64,000 bases of DNA. It comes from Faecalibacterium sp. HTF-F. Lineage in GTDB: Bacteria > Bacillota > Clostridia > Oscillospirales > Ruminococcaceae. Position numbers and translations under genes: made by a program. The notes under the pieces were generated by a model that was not told where the DNA came from, did not search any database, and saw only the letters and a list, made by a program, of their open reading frames with translations. Positions 44,648 to 55,370 of this stretch are shown piece by piece. The DNA lies in NCBI RefSeq assembly GCF_023347535.1, contig NZ_CP094473.1:372001-436000 (forward strand), read 5' to 3'. Each line of letters starts with the position of its first letter. Position 1 is the first letter of the stretch.

Positions 44648-45319
44648 ATGAAAGTCAAAAAGTCTGTGGTGTTTGCGGCAGCATTGGCCTGCGGCATTCT
44701 GCTGGCGGTGCCGCTGGGTGCGGCGGCTGCATCCAACTATCGGATGGCCGAAAACGGCCCGGCAACCCGCGAGGAAAGTGCACGGCTGAACCGTACGTTT
44801 CTGTATCTGAACATTGAGTACAATGACCGCGCACCCCACGAGCAGCTGTCGCTGGATACGGCAGGGGACAGCGTGGTGAGCTGGCGCAGTGCAGACCCGT
44901 CCATCGTGACCGTAAGCCCGGACGGTGTAGTGACTGCCTGTGCGGAGGGCATCACCAACGTGTATGCCGATACGGCAAGCGGCACGACCCTGAGCTGTGC
45001 CGTGACGGTGACGAACAACATTGGCAGGGTGAGCCTGAGCGAGTCGCGCCTGTATCTGGAAGACATGGGCAGCAAGGCGGCTCTTACCGCCAGCGTGGCC
45101 GTGGAAAACCCGGCGGCAGTGCCCATCACATGGCGCAGCAGCAACCCGGCGGTGGCATCGGTGGATGTGAACGGTACGGTGACGGCTGTGAGCGAAGGCG
45201 AAGCCACCATTACGGCGTCCACCCCGGAAGGCCGGAACGCCACCTGCAAGGTGTACACCGGCGCTGTGGCTGTGCAGAAGCAGCAGAGCGGCGGTGCATT
45301 CCGCAATCTTTTTCAGTAA
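44648..45319 (+). CDS. Exported protein with two bacterial Ig-like (BIG2) domains
   Basis: 223 aa. Signal peptide at 1-28 (cationic start, long hydrophobic core, PLGAAAA). Two BIG2-type repeats: about 70-118 (VVSWRSADPSIVTVSPDGVVTACAEGITNVYA) and 130-210 (ITWRSSNPAVASVDVNGTVTAVSEGEATITA). No enzyme domain or LPxTG anchor, so probably secreted or loosely wall-associated. ATG with GGGAGG. Terminator at 45356-45394. Function unknown; BIG2 domains usually mediate adhesion or act as spacers. Confidence 0.85.
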   Translation: MKVKKSVVFAAALACGILLAVPLGAAAASNYRMAENGPATREESARLNRTFLYLNIEYNDRAPHEQLSLDTAGDSVVSWRSADPSIVTVSPDGVVTACAEGITNVYADTASGTTLSCAVTVTNNIGRVSLSESRLYLEDMGSKAALTASVAVENPAAVPITWRSSNPAVASVDVNGTVTAVSEGEATITASTPEGRNATCKVYTGAVAVQKQQSGGAFRNLFQ

Positions 45320-45355
45320 GCAATGAGAAAACGCGGCAGCGCGTTGAAAAACAGA

Positions 45356-45394
45356 AAAAAGGCCTCTGCGCAGGACGCGCAGGGGCCTTTTCTA
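45356..45394. terminator. Bidirectional terminator between Ig-like and FMN-binding genes
   Basis: AAAAGGCCTCTGCGC pairs with GCGCAGGGGCCTTTT around AGGAC, with A and T runs on either side. Confidence 0.85.
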
Positions 45395-45431
45395 TGCTTG
45401 GGATTGATCCGGGATGCAGGCGCTTTGCCGC

Positions 45432-45821
45432 TTACTGAGCCTGACTCAGGCAGTCGTCCATAGCGGTAAAGATGGCCTGACTGGTCATAGTGGAACCGGA
45501 AACAGCATCCACGCCAGCGGTAGAACCGGTCTTGAGCAATGCAGCTGCCAGAGCTTCGGCAGCGGTGCCGCCCAGTTCGGGAGTCTCGCCGGAAGCGTCG
45601 ATCTCCACACCGGTCACCCGGCCGCCGGTGACCGTGACCTTGACAGTCACATCACTCAGGCAGCCCTGCGCGCTGGACGTATAGATGCCATCGGTCAGGC
45701 TGGCGGCGTTGTCGGCGGCAGGCACGGTGCCGGTGTTCTGGATGTACAGGCTGAGCGCAACTGCCATGATAACGGTAACAACAGCCATGAGGATCACGTT
45801 CCGGGTCATTTTGTTTTTCAT
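45432..45821 (-). CDS. Membrane-anchored FMN-binding domain protein
   Basis: 129 aa: one N-terminal anchor helix (about 9-28), then an FMN_bind domain as in RnfG/NqrC and the extracellular electron-transfer protein PplA. Residues DGIYTSSAQGCLSDVTVKV and VDAVSGSTMTSQ match the domain, the latter being the flavinylation-type DxxSG(A/S)T motif whose Thr carries FMN covalently after ApbE action. No ApbE or Rnf gene is in the window. It lies 21 bp after glnS in the same direction. Could pass electrons to an external acceptor; that is inference. Confidence 0.88.
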   Translation of the reverse strand: MKNKMTRNVILMAVVTVIMAVALSLYIQNTGTVPAADNAASLTDGIYTSSAQGCLSDVTVKVTVTGGRVTGVEIDASGETPELGGTAAEALAAALLKTGSTAGVDAVSGSTMTSQAIFTAMDDCLSQAQ

Positions 45822-45842
45822 GAAAGGTGGATGCTCCTTTGA

Positions 45843-47501
<1,659 letters not shown>

Positions 47502-47649
47502 ATGTTTTCCCCCTGTCAAAGGCACAAAGTGCCTACATATTCCATAATACTATATAATACACTATTCTGCCGATTTCTTCAAGAGAAAGCGATAAAAGGC
47601 TTCCCACGGAGAAAGAAATACCTATTTTCCACAACTTTTGCCCTATCCC

Positions 47650-47678
47650 TTGACACTGGCAGAGAAGGAGAGTATATT
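47650..47678 (+). promoter_or_regulatory. Promoter of the YitT-like gene
   Basis: TTGACA (47650-47655) and TATATT (47673-47678), 17-bp spacer, 50 bp before the ATG. Confidence 0.8.
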
Positions 47679-47728
47679 TTTGCATGGTGCAAGGCGGATT
47701 TTGCCGTGCTTATAATAGGAGGAACCCC

Positions 47729-48613
47729 ATGAACAGTTTAAAAGAAGTGTTCAGCTGGAAAAATATGCTGAAGAATTTAAATTTCTTTTGTGAGCTGAAC
47801 CTTGGCCTGATCCTGACTGCGGTCGGCATCGTATACTTTAAAAATCCCAACCATTTTGCATTTGGCGGCACCTCGGGCCTGTCCATTCTGCTGGCAGACC
47901 TGTTCCCCCGGATCAACGTGGGCGGCTTCATGTGGATCATCAACCTGATCCTGGTGGTGCTGGGCTTCGTTTTTCTGGGCATCAAGACCATGGGCTGGAC
48001 GATCTACTCTTCCTTTGCGCTGTCCTTTTTCGTGTCGGTGTGCGAGTGGCTCTATCCCGTCAACGTTTCCATGAGCGGTGACGCCATGCTGGATCTGGTG
48101 TTCGCAGTGTTCCTGCCGGCGCTTGGTGCAGCCATCGTGTTCGACATTGGCGCATCCACCGGCGGTACGGATATTGTGGCCTTGATCCTGGCAAAATATA
48201 CCTCTATGGAGATCGGCAAGGCCCTGATGGTCAGCGATATCCTCATCGTGCTGGCGGCGGCATGGCGGTTTGGCATGGGCACCGGCCTGTACTGTATCCT
48301 CGGCCTGATCGGCAAGAGCTTTGTGGTGGATGGTGCCATCGAGAACATCCGCCTGCGCAAGGTGTGCACCATCGTGACGGCCAACCCGCAGCCCATTCTG
48401 GACTTCATCATCAAGGAAATGAACCGCTCTGCTACCGTGGAAAAGGCCTACGGTGCCTACACCCACCACGAGCTCAGCGTTCTTGTCACGGTGCTGACCC
48501 GCCGTCAGGCACTGCAGCTGCGCAACTTCCTGCGCGAGAACGATCCCCATAGCTTTATCACCATCGTCAACTCCAGCGAGATCATCGGCAAGGGCTTCCG
48601 CTCCTTTAATTAA
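47729..48613 (+). CDS. YitT family membrane protein (DUF161/DUF2179)
   Basis: 294 aa. Five or six hydrophobic helices (about 22-195) with HFAFGGTSGLSILLADL and DIGASTGGTDIVALIL, the duplicated YitT core, then a cytosolic DUF2179 domain (about 210-290; TIVTANPQPILDFIIKEMNRSATVEKAYGAYTHHE, NSSEIIGKGF). ATG at 47729 with AGGAGG chosen over a frame 15 residues longer. Function in this family is not settled. Monocistronic; tRNA-Pro follows. Confidence 0.93.
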   Translation: MNSLKEVFSWKNMLKNLNFFCELNLGLILTAVGIVYFKNPNHFAFGGTSGLSILLADLFPRINVGGFMWIINLILVVLGFVFLGIKTMGWTIYSSFALSFFVSVCEWLYPVNVSMSGDAMLDLVFAVFLPALGAAIVFDIGASTGGTDIVALILAKYTSMEIGKALMVSDILIVLAAAWRFGMGTGLYCILGLIGKSFVVDGAIENIRLRKVCTIVTANPQPILDFIIKEMNRSATVEKAYGAYTHHELSVLVTVLTRRQALQLRNFLRENDPHSFITIVNSSEIIGKGFRSFN

Positions 48614-48726
48614 GGGAAGGCGCAGGATCTGTCCGTTTTTGCCCCATTGGTGCACAATGCCGTATTGACGAACGGCTAAAAAAACGATATACTATATCCC
48701 GGCGGTGCAACAGTGCCGCCGGATGC

Positions 48727-48799
48727 CGGGGTGTTGCGCAGTTGGTAGCGCGCCTGCTTTGGGAGCAGGAGGCCGCGAGTTCGAGTCTCGCCACTCCGA
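48727..48799 (+). tRNA. tRNA-Pro (anticodon TGG)
   Basis: Acceptor CGGGGTG/CACTCCG (one G-T pair), D-arm GCGCAGTTGGTAGCGC, anticodon stem CCTGC with loop TTTGGGA (anticodon TGG), T-arm CCGCG-AGTTCGAGT-CTCG-type, discriminator A. CCA not encoded. Its own terminator follows at 48807-48855. Confidence 0.95.
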
Positions 48800-48806
48800 T
48801 ATGAAT

Positions 48807-48855
48807 AAAACCCACGGTCGGACGTTGCAAAATTCGTCTTTCCGTGGGTTTTTCT
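48807..48855 (+). terminator. Terminator of tRNA-Pro
   Basis: AAAACCCACGG pairs with CCGTGGGTTTTT around a long loop. Confidence 0.8.
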
Positions 48856-48878
48856 TTGCCTCGTCAGATCTGACGAGT

Positions 48879-50000
48879 TTATTTGATGCAGCTGGAGCAG
48901 GGCGTATAGCCTGCTTCCACGGCTTCCTCGTAGCTGGAGAACAGGACCTGATTCTTCTCTGCCGGCAGGTTCGGGCAGCTGGGCAGATGGAACTTTTTGC
49001 TGTTCACATTGCCGATATAGCTCTGCTGGGCTGTGCTGGACGCCGCCGGGTCGGTGGGGTTCAGCGCAGAATCTGCTGCAAAGTGCTCGGTGCCCACGGT
49101 GTAGTTCTGGCCGTCGGAACCAATGGTGACGGTGCCCTGCAGGTCGGTGCGGTAGACATCCACCCCGGCGTCCCGCAGGATGCTCAGGGTCTCCTCGTGG
49201 GGGTGGCCGTACTTGTTGTTCACACCGCAGGAGATGACGCCCATTTCCGGCAGCACCGCATTCAGGAAGAGGTAGCTGGTGGAGGTGCTGGAACCGTGGT
49301 GGCCCACCTGCAGAACATCGGCCCTGAGGTTGGCACCGCTGTTCACAAGGTCGGTCTCCGCCGTCTTTTCCATGTCGCCGGTCAGCAGGAAGCTGGTGGA
49401 GCCGTAGTCGATGCGCAGCACGAGGGAGGTATCGTTGGTGTCACTGTACTGTGCCACCGGGCCAAGCATGGTCACGGTAGCGCCGCCCAGCGGCCACATG
49501 GTGCCCACGGCAGGCACTTCCACCTGCAGGCCCTGCTGCTGGGTGTACTTGACAAAATCCTGAAAGCACTTGGTGGAGGCATCGGTCACCGGGCTGTACA
49601 CATGGTACGCCGGGAAGTAGGCCAGCGCCGCAGCCAGACCGCCCACATGATCCTCGTGGGCATGGGAGCAGAACACATATTCCAGCTGCTCCACCCCCTG
49701 ACTCTGCAGGTAGGACACCACCAGACTGCCGTCGTCCACATTGCCGCCATCGTAGAGCATGAACTGTCCGTCACACTCCACCAGCACGCTCAGCGCCTGA
49801 CCGACATCGATAAAATGCACCTCCAGCGGTGCATCCACCGTGTCCACCGCTGCAGCGGTAGAGGACGGGTTCGGCACCACATCGGCGCTTCCGCCCGGAA
49901 CGGACGGCAGCCCGCTGCAGCCTGCAAGGCTCAGCACCAGTGCGGCGGCAGCGGCCAGCGCAGCAAGGCGCTGCCACAGGCTTTTTTTATGCGGGGTCAC
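48879..50000 (-). CDS. Secreted ComEC/Rec2-like metallo-beta-lactamase lipoprotein with Ada-like Cys motif
   Basis: 373 aa. Signal peptide with lipobox LAGC near residue 28, low-complexity linker, then an MBL-fold hydrolase (about 60-290): VHFIDVGQALSVLVE, metal motif SHAHEDHVGG, LLTGDMEK and VGHHGSSTSTS, the same subgroup as the ComEC nuclease domain. A C-terminal module (about 325-370; YIGNVNSKKFHLPSC...GYTPCSSC) resembles the Ada Zn-binding domain. GTG at 49998-50000 is preferred: it overlaps the ygiQ stop (GTGA), has GGAAAGAAG upstream and puts the signal peptide at the N-terminus; a GTG at 50024 is the alternative. Likely an extracellular nuclease or phosphodiesterase. Confidence 0.88.
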   Translation of the reverse strand: MTPHKKSLWQRLAALAAAAALVLSLAGCSGLPSVPGGSADVVPNPSSTAAAVDTVDAPLEVHFIDVGQALSVLVECDGQFMLYDGGNVDDGSLVVSYLQSQGVEQLEYVFCSHAHEDHVGGLAAALAYFPAYHVYSPVTDASTKCFQDFVKYTQQQGLQVEVPAVGTMWPLGGATVTMLGPVAQYSDTNDTSLVLRIDYGSTSFLLTGDMEKTAETDLVNSGANLRADVLQVGHHGSSTSTSYLFLNAVLPEMGVISCGVNNKYGHPHEETLSILRDAGVDVYRTDLQGTVTIGSDGQNYTVGTEHFAADSALNPTDPAASSTAQQSYIGNVNSKKFHLPSCPNLPAEKNQVLFSSYEEAVEAGYTPCSSCIK

Positions 50001-52063
50001 TTTTTCTTCTTTCCAGTTTTCCACGTTGCGTTCTCTTTCTGTTGATCGTTTTTGGGCTTGTGCACGGGTGCCGAATGGGGCGCAAAGCGTGCGCCGGGGC
50101 TGGGCGCACGGCCTGCCGGTGCAGCGCCGCGGCTCTGGCCGTGGGCAGGCTTGCCGTTATGGCCCTTCTGGTTCGGGCGTACCGTATAGGTGCCGTCATT
50201 GTGGATCGTCACATCGGCGGCTTCGGCCCGGCGGGCAGAGCGCTGCATGGCGCGGCGGCCTGCGGCGGGCACCAGCAGGGGGATCAGGTCCTCCCGGTGG
50301 GTCATCTTCAGCGCCTTGACTACCTTCTCGGCGTTGCGCGGCTCGTAGTACTGCAGCAGCGCCCGCTGCAGTGCCTTGCCCTCAGGGGTCTTTTCCACGA
50401 ACACCGGTTTCAGGGTGTAGGGGTCAAGACCGGTGTAGAACATGCAGGTGCTCACGGTGCCGGGGGTGGGGTAGAAGTCCTGCACCTGCTCCGGGCGCAT
50501 GTGGTTTTTGTAAAGATATTCCGCCAGATAGACCGCATCCTTGAGGGTGCTGCCCGGGTGGCTGGACATCAGGTAGGGAACAAGATACTGCTTTTTGCCC
50601 GCCTTTTTGCTGAGCTCATAGAACTTATCCTTGAACTTGTTGAAGGTCTCGATGGGCGGCTTGCCCATGTAGGCCAGCGTATTGGGCGCACAGTGCTCCG
50701 GAGCCACCTTCAGCTGGCCGGACACGTGGTACTCCACCAGCTCCTTGAAGAAGGTGTCGTCCGGGTCGGCCATCAGGTAGTCGAACCGGATGCCGCTGCG
50801 GATGAACACCTTTTTTACGCCCGGCAGCTCCCGCACCCGGCGCAGGATCTTCAGGTAGTCGCTGTGGTCCACGATCATGTGGGAACAGGTGGTGGGGGCA
50901 AGACAGTGCTTGCCGCCGGTGCACATGCCCCGCAGCATCTGCTCCCGGCAGGAGGGAAAGCGGAAGTTTGCGGTGGGGCCGCCCACATCGTGGATGTAGC
51001 CCTTGAAATCCGGCTCGTGGGTCATGCGCTCGGCTTCCGCCACGATGCTGTCCGCGCTGCGGCTGGTGACACGGCGGCCCTGATGCAGCTGGATGGCGCA
51101 GAAGTTGCAGCCGCCGAAGCAGCCGCGGTTCTGGATGATGGAGAACTGCACCTCCCGGATGGCGGGCACGCCGCCCATGCTCTCGTAGATGGGGTGATAC
51201 CGGCGGGTGTAGGGCAGGGCATAGACCTTGTCCAGCTCCCCGCGCACCAGCGGCTTTGCGGGGATGTTCTGCACCAGATACTTCTCGCTCTGCTTCTGCA
51301 CGATGATCTGGCCGCTGACCACGTCCTGATTGTCCATCTGGATGCGGCAGGCCTTGGCATACGCCGTCTTATCCGACGCCACCTTTTTAAAGCCTGCGCA
51401 CTCCACGTAGCGTTCGGGCAGATGGTCGAAATCTGTCATGTAACAGGTGCCGTCCACGTCCGTGATGGTCTCCACCGGTTCCCCGGCGGCAAGGCGGCGG
51501 GCGATCTCCACGGTCTGGTGCTCGCCCATGCCAAAGCTGATGATGTCCGCGCCGGAGTCCTCGGCGATGCTGGGCAGCACGGTGTCCAGCCAGTAATCGT
51601 AGTGGGCAAAGCGGCGCAGGGACGCCTCCAGACCGCCCAGGATCACCGGCAGGTCGGGATAGGCCTGCTTGGCAAGGCGGGTGTACACAGTGGCGCTGCG
51701 GTCCGGGCGTGCGCCGCCCTTGCCGCCGGGGGAGTATTCGTCCTCGGCGCGGGGAATCTTTGCCACGGAATAGTGGCTGACCATGCTGTCCACGTTGCCG
51801 CCGCCGATGAAAAAGCCATACTTGGGCTTGCCGAACCGCTTGAAGTCCTCGCAGTCGGTGTAGCGGGGCTGGGCCAGCACGCCGATCTTATAGCCCTCGG
51901 CTTCCAGCAGACGGCTGATGATGGCGGTGCCAAAGCTGGGGTGGTCCACATAGGCGTCGCCGCCCACCACCACAAAGTCCAGCTGCTCCCACCCGCGGGC
52001 CTCCATATCGGCCCGGCTGATGGGAAGAAATTCGGTGTAGATCTTAGGGGAAGAGTTGTCCAT
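49997..52063 (-). CDS. YgiQ-family radical SAM protein
   Basis: 688 aa, B12-binding-like N-terminal region (about 35-180) followed by a radical SAM core. The 4Fe-4S cysteines are in NRGCFGGCNFC (CxxxCxxC) near residue 315, and the GGxxGE-equivalent region and C-terminal basic tail are as in YgiQ. The substrate of the family is not established. The C-terminal 60 residues are Arg/Pro/Ala-rich and probably disordered. ATG with AAAGGAG. Translationally coupled to the MBL lipoprotein. Confidence 0.93.
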   Translation of the reverse strand: MDNSSPKIYTEFLPISRADMEARGWEQLDFVVVGGDAYVDHPSFGTAIISRLLEAEGYKIGVLAQPRYTDCEDFKRFGKPKYGFFIGGGNVDSMVSHYSVAKIPRAEDEYSPGGKGGARPDRSATVYTRLAKQAYPDLPVILGGLEASLRRFAHYDYWLDTVLPSIAEDSGADIISFGMGEHQTVEIARRLAAGEPVETITDVDGTCYMTDFDHLPERYVECAGFKKVASDKTAYAKACRIQMDNQDVVSGQIIVQKQSEKYLVQNIPAKPLVRGELDKVYALPYTRRYHPIYESMGGVPAIREVQFSIIQNRGCFGGCNFCAIQLHQGRRVTSRSADSIVAEAERMTHEPDFKGYIHDVGGPTANFRFPSCREQMLRGMCTGGKHCLAPTTCSHMIVDHSDYLKILRRVRELPGVKKVFIRSGIRFDYLMADPDDTFFKELVEYHVSGQLKVAPEHCAPNTLAYMGKPPIETFNKFKDKFYELSKKAGKKQYLVPYLMSSHPGSTLKDAVYLAEYLYKNHMRPEQVQDFYPTPGTVSTCMFYTGLDPYTLKPVFVEKTPEGKALQRALLQYYEPRNAEKVVKALKMTHREDLIPLLVPAAGRRAMQRSARRAEAADVTIHNDGTYTVRPNQKGHNGKPAHGQSRGAAPAGRAPSPGARFAPHSAPVHKPKNDQQKENATWKTGKKKK

Positions 52064-52082
52064 AATGCTCCTTTTATTGTTA

Positions 52083-52239
52083 AACCCTCTCAGGCAACGC
52101 CTTGCGGCGTTGCCAGCTCCCCCGATGGGGGAGCTTTTTGCATCTTTTCATCCAGTTTTTCTTTGAAGGCAGACGATATCTTACCCACTCATAAAGCTCG
52201 CCCTTCGGGAGAGCTGGCGCGTCAGCGCCTGAGAGGGTC
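52083..52239. repeat. Dispersed palindromic repeat copy 2, ending on the spoIIIE stop
   Basis: Left end ACCCTCTCAGGCAACGCC, right end GGCGCGTCAGCGCCTGAGAGGGTC; inner hairpins GCTCCCCCGATGGGGGAGC and AACGCCTTGCGGCGTT. The TCA at 52238-52240 is the complement of the spoIIIE TGA, so the repeat boundary supplies or abuts the stop codon. Confidence 0.75.
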
Positions 52240-55141
52240 ATTCCTCCGGCTGGTTCATCTGCTGTTCGATCCACTGCTGGCGGCTGATGAGCACTGCGCG
52301 GGGCTTGGCACCCTCGTAGGGGCCAATGACGCCTTTCTGCTCCATTTCGTCCATGATGCGGGCCGCGCGGGCGTAGCCCAGCTTGCAGCGGCGCTGCAGC
52401 AGGCTGGTGGAGGCCTGACCGGCATCGATGACCACCTCCACGGCCTGCTTGAACATGGGGTCGCTGTCCGGCTCTTCGTCCGCATCCGCGCCGCTGCTGC
52501 CCTTTTTGCCGTCCTGAATGGCGTGCTTTTCCATGGCTTCGATCATGGCTTCGTCATACTGCACGGTGCCGCTCTGCTTGATGAAGTCCAGCACACGGCT
52601 GATTTCCTCATCCCGCACAAAGGTGCCCTGAATACGGGTGGGCTTGGGTGCGCCCACCGGCATGAACAGCATATCGCCCATGCCCAGCAGTTTTTCGGCA
52701 CCGGAGCCGTCCAGAATGGTGCGGCTGTCCACCTGACTGGACACCGCAAATGCGATGCGGCTGGGGATGTTGGCCTTGATCAGGCCGGTGATGACGTCCA
52801 CGCTGGGGCGCTGGGTGGCCACGATCAGGTGCATGCCGGCCGCGCGGGCCTTCTGGGCGATGCGGCAGATGGAGTCTTCCACATCCTTGCCCACCACCAT
52901 CATCAAATCGGCCAGCTCGTCGATGATAATGGCGATGTAAGGCATCTTTTCCAGCTCCGGCCGTTCTGCGGCCAGCTTGTTGAAGGACTTGATGTCGCGC
53001 ACATTGTTTTCCGCAAACAGGCGGTAGCGGCGCTCCATCTCCTGCACGGCACTGCCCAGCGCACCGGCGGCCTTTTTCGGCTCGGTGACCACCGGCATCA
53101 GCAGATGGGGAATGCCGTTGTACTCGGCCAGCTCCACCACCTTGGGGTCGATCAGCAGCAGCTTCACGTCCTCCGGGCTGGAGCGGAACAGCAGGCTCAT
53201 GATGATGCTGTTCACACACACCGATTTGCCGCTGCCGGTGCTGCCCGCGATCAGCAGATGGGGCATCTTGCACAGGTCTGCCACCTGCGCCACACCGGCA
53301 ATGTCCTTGCCCAGCGCGATGCCCAACGGTGAGGTCATGCGTAGAAAGCTCTGGCTCTCGAACACGCTGCGGATATACACGGGGGTCTTTTTGTGGTTAG
53401 GCACCTCGATGCCGACGGCGGGCTTGCCGGGAATGGGCGCTTCCATGCGCACGTCCGCCACCGCAAGGTTCAGTGCGATATCGTCCGCCAGCGAGGTGAT
53501 GCGGCTGATCTTGACGCCCGCCATGGGCTGCACCTCGTACCGGGTAACGGAGGGGCCCCGGGAGATGTCCAGAACACGGGTGCGCACGCCAAAGCTTTCC
53601 AACGTGTCCACCAGCTTCTGGGCATTGGCTTTCAGCTCTTCCTGCGCACCGGGGTCGGTCTCGTCCTGCGATTTTTCAAACAGCTCGATGGGCGGGTACT
53701 GGTACTGATAGGTGTCCACCGGTTCGGTCTCGTCCACAGGGGCCGCTGCCGCGGCCTGCTCGGAGGCGGCGGGCTTTTCCATTGCGGCTGCCACCAGCGT
53801 GCTGATGTCCTTTTCCTCCACCGGTTCAGCGGTAATGCTGATCCAGCCGTCCTCATCCGGTGCGCTGCGCATGGCCGCCGCGTTTTCTGCACTGACACGG
53901 GCGGGTGCCGTCGGCACAGCGGGCTGGATGGGTGCTGCAGGCATTTCCGGCGTGATGGCCGCTGCCGGAGCTTCCGGCGGGACGGTGGGCATCACCGGCG
54001 TATCAAAGCTATCTGCCGCAGGCTGCACCGGCTGTGCGGCCTTTGCAAAGAAGTCGGACGCATCCGTTTCCACCGCATCTGCCACGATGGGCTGCGGGGC
54101 AGGTTTGGGGGCCGGGCGCAGCGGGTTCTGCCCAAAGGTGCCGCCCGGGCCCACGATGAGCGGCTCGATGGGCTCGCTGCCGCCCTCCTTTACCTCAGTG
54201 TGGTCGGGGCCAAGGTCTACGTCAAAGGAAGCCCGGGGCCGGGATACCCGTACCTGCACCGGCGTGATGGCCGGGGCGGCAGGCTCCGGCTGGGCAAGCG
54301 GCTGGCCGGAAGTGTCTGCGGGCGGCTCCGGCTGCGGGGCTGCCTCCGGCTCCTCCGCTTCCATCTCTTCGGTCACCTTGTGGCCCCAATGCCGGATGCC
54401 GTTCAGCCAGTCCGGCACACCGATATGGAACGCAGGACCGGCCGGTTCGTCCTCCGGCTCCTCTTCCTCATATTCGTCTTCGGCTTCCTCCTCGTCCTCC
54501 TCGGCCTCTGCCGCACGGGCAGCCGCACGTTCCGCACGGCGCTCCGCGCTCTGCCGGGCAAGGGCTGCGCCCTTTGCGTGCACCCCGCCGAATGCGGCAC
54601 ACAGCCACTGCCAGACCTCTGCCGGGGTCAGGTCAAAAATGTACAGACTGACGCAGAGCGCCAGCACCGCCATGATCAGGTTTGCCGCCGGTCTGCCGCA
54701 GAGCAGCAGCAGATTGCCGCCCAGCAGTGCGCCCAGCGCGCCGCCGCCCAGCCATGCATTCACGCCGTTGGCATAGCAGGCAGCGGTCATCTGGAACGCA
54801 GACATGCCCTGCGGCTGGATGTCCGAAAAAACGATCACGGTCCCGCAGGCAAACACCAGCCCCAAAATCAGCTTGAAGATCGGGGGCAGAAGGTCTTCGC
54901 CCCGGGTATACTGCACAGCAAGGCAGCACACGGCTGCGCCCAGCACAAAGCTGCCGCAGCCGAAAAGTCCGAACAGCACATCGTGCAGGGCCTTCCATGC
55001 CGAATCTCCCTCCACAAAGGCCAGCACCACCAGCAAAAGGCCTGCGAACAGGGTGCCAAGCCCTGCCGGGAGCCGCTGTTCGGCGCGCTTTTTGCGCGAT
55101 GATGCACGCCGTGTTGTTGTTTTACGTTTTCTTGTCGCCAT
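52238..55141 (-). CDS. spoIIIE: DNA translocase FtsK/SpoIIIE
   Basis: Septal DNA pump that clears chromosomes from closing division or sporulation septa. 967 aa: basic N-terminus, four membrane helices (about 25-170), an unusually long acidic/Pro/Ala-rich linker (about 190-490), then the motor with Walker [10 protein letters not shown] (about 634), Walker [12 protein letters not shown] and a C-terminal gamma winged helix (about 890-960; [24 protein letters not shown]) that reads KOPS/SRS-type sites. B. subtilis SpoIIIE is about 790 aa; the excess is in the linker. ATG with AGAGAAG. Downstream of the TepA-like gene, as in Bacillus. Promoter at 55190-55218. Confidence 0.95.
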   Translation of the reverse strand: MATRKRKTTTRRASSRKKRAEQRLPAGLGTLFAGLLLVVLAFVEGDSAWKALHDVLFGLFGCGSFVLGAAVCCLAVQYTRGEDLLPPIFKLILGLVFACGTVIVFSDIQPQGMSAFQMTAACYANGVNAWLGGGALGALLGGNLLLLCGRPAANLIMAVLALCVSLYIFDLTPAEVWQWLCAAFGGVHAKGAALARQSAERRAERAAARAAEAEEDEEEAEDEYEEEEPEDEPAGPAFHIGVPDWLNGIRHWGHKVTEEMEAEEPEAAPQPEPPADTSGQPLAQPEPAAPAITPVQVRVSRPRASFDVDLGPDHTEVKEGGSEPIEPLIVGPGGTFGQNPLRPAPKPAPQPIVADAVETDASDFFAKAAQPVQPAADSFDTPVMPTVPPEAPAAAITPEMPAAPIQPAVPTAPARVSAENAAAMRSAPDEDGWISITAEPVEEKDISTLVAAAMEKPAASEQAAAAAPVDETEPVDTYQYQYPPIELFEKSQDETDPGAQEELKANAQKLVDTLESFGVRTRVLDISRGPSVTRYEVQPMAGVKISRITSLADDIALNLAVADVRMEAPIPGKPAVGIEVPNHKKTPVYIRSVFESQSFLRMTSPLGIALGKDIAGVAQVADLCKMPHLLIAGSTGSGKSVCVNSIIMSLLFRSSPEDVKLLLIDPKVVELAEYNGIPHLLMPVVTEPKKAAGALGSAVQEMERRYRLFAENNVRDIKSFNKLAAERPELEKMPYIAIIIDELADLMMVVGKDVEDSICRIAQKARAAGMHLIVATQRPSVDVITGLIKANIPSRIAFAVSSQVDSRTILDGSGAEKLLGMGDMLFMPVGAPKPTRIQGTFVRDEEISRVLDFIKQSGTVQYDEAMIEAMEKHAIQDGKKGSSGADADEEPDSDPMFKQAVEVVIDAGQASTSLLQRRCKLGYARAARIMDEMEQKGVIGPYEGAKPRAVLISRQQWIEQQMNQPEE

Positions 55142-55189
55142 TCTTCTCTGTTCCCCACACTTGTAGTAGACACACTATTTGATTTTATT

Positions 55190-55218
55190 ATTGTACCACG
55201 CAGGGAAGAAAATGGCAA
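55190..55218 (-). promoter_or_regulatory. spoIIIE promoter
   Basis: Minus-strand TTGCCA (55213-55218) and TACAAT (55190-55195), 17-bp spacer, about 50 bp before the ATG. Confidence 0.65.
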
Positions 55219-55255
55219 ACCTATTGTTGTACAAATTTCTTCAGTCCGGCAGGCC

Positions 55256-55358
55256 AGCAGATAGCTTTCTTCGCGAACAGCCCGGGACTCCAGTCCCGCC
55301 CTACTGCCTGCGGCAGCAGGGTCCCACCCCCAGGACATTCGCTGGAGAAACTATCTGC
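55256..55358. repeat. Imperfect 100-bp inverted repeat between tepA and spoIIIE
   Basis: GCAGATAGCTTTCTTCGCGAA (left arm) and TTCGCTGGAGAAACTATCTGC (right arm) are inverted near-copies bounding about 100 bp with an inner hairpin (CTGCCTGCGGCAGCAG) and GGGACTCCAGTCCC. It could be a small repeat element or a weak terminator for tepA. Confidence 0.55.
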
Positions 55359-55370
55359 CGTCCTGTCTTC

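Noticed and set aside
49940..53332. A very long plus-strand open frame (about 1130 codons) antisense to ygiQ and spoIIIE
   Set aside because: It mirrors two well-identified minus-strand genes; high GC leaves opposite frames open, no ribosome site or family motif was seen, and its composition is typical of complement translation (many His/Gln/Gly).
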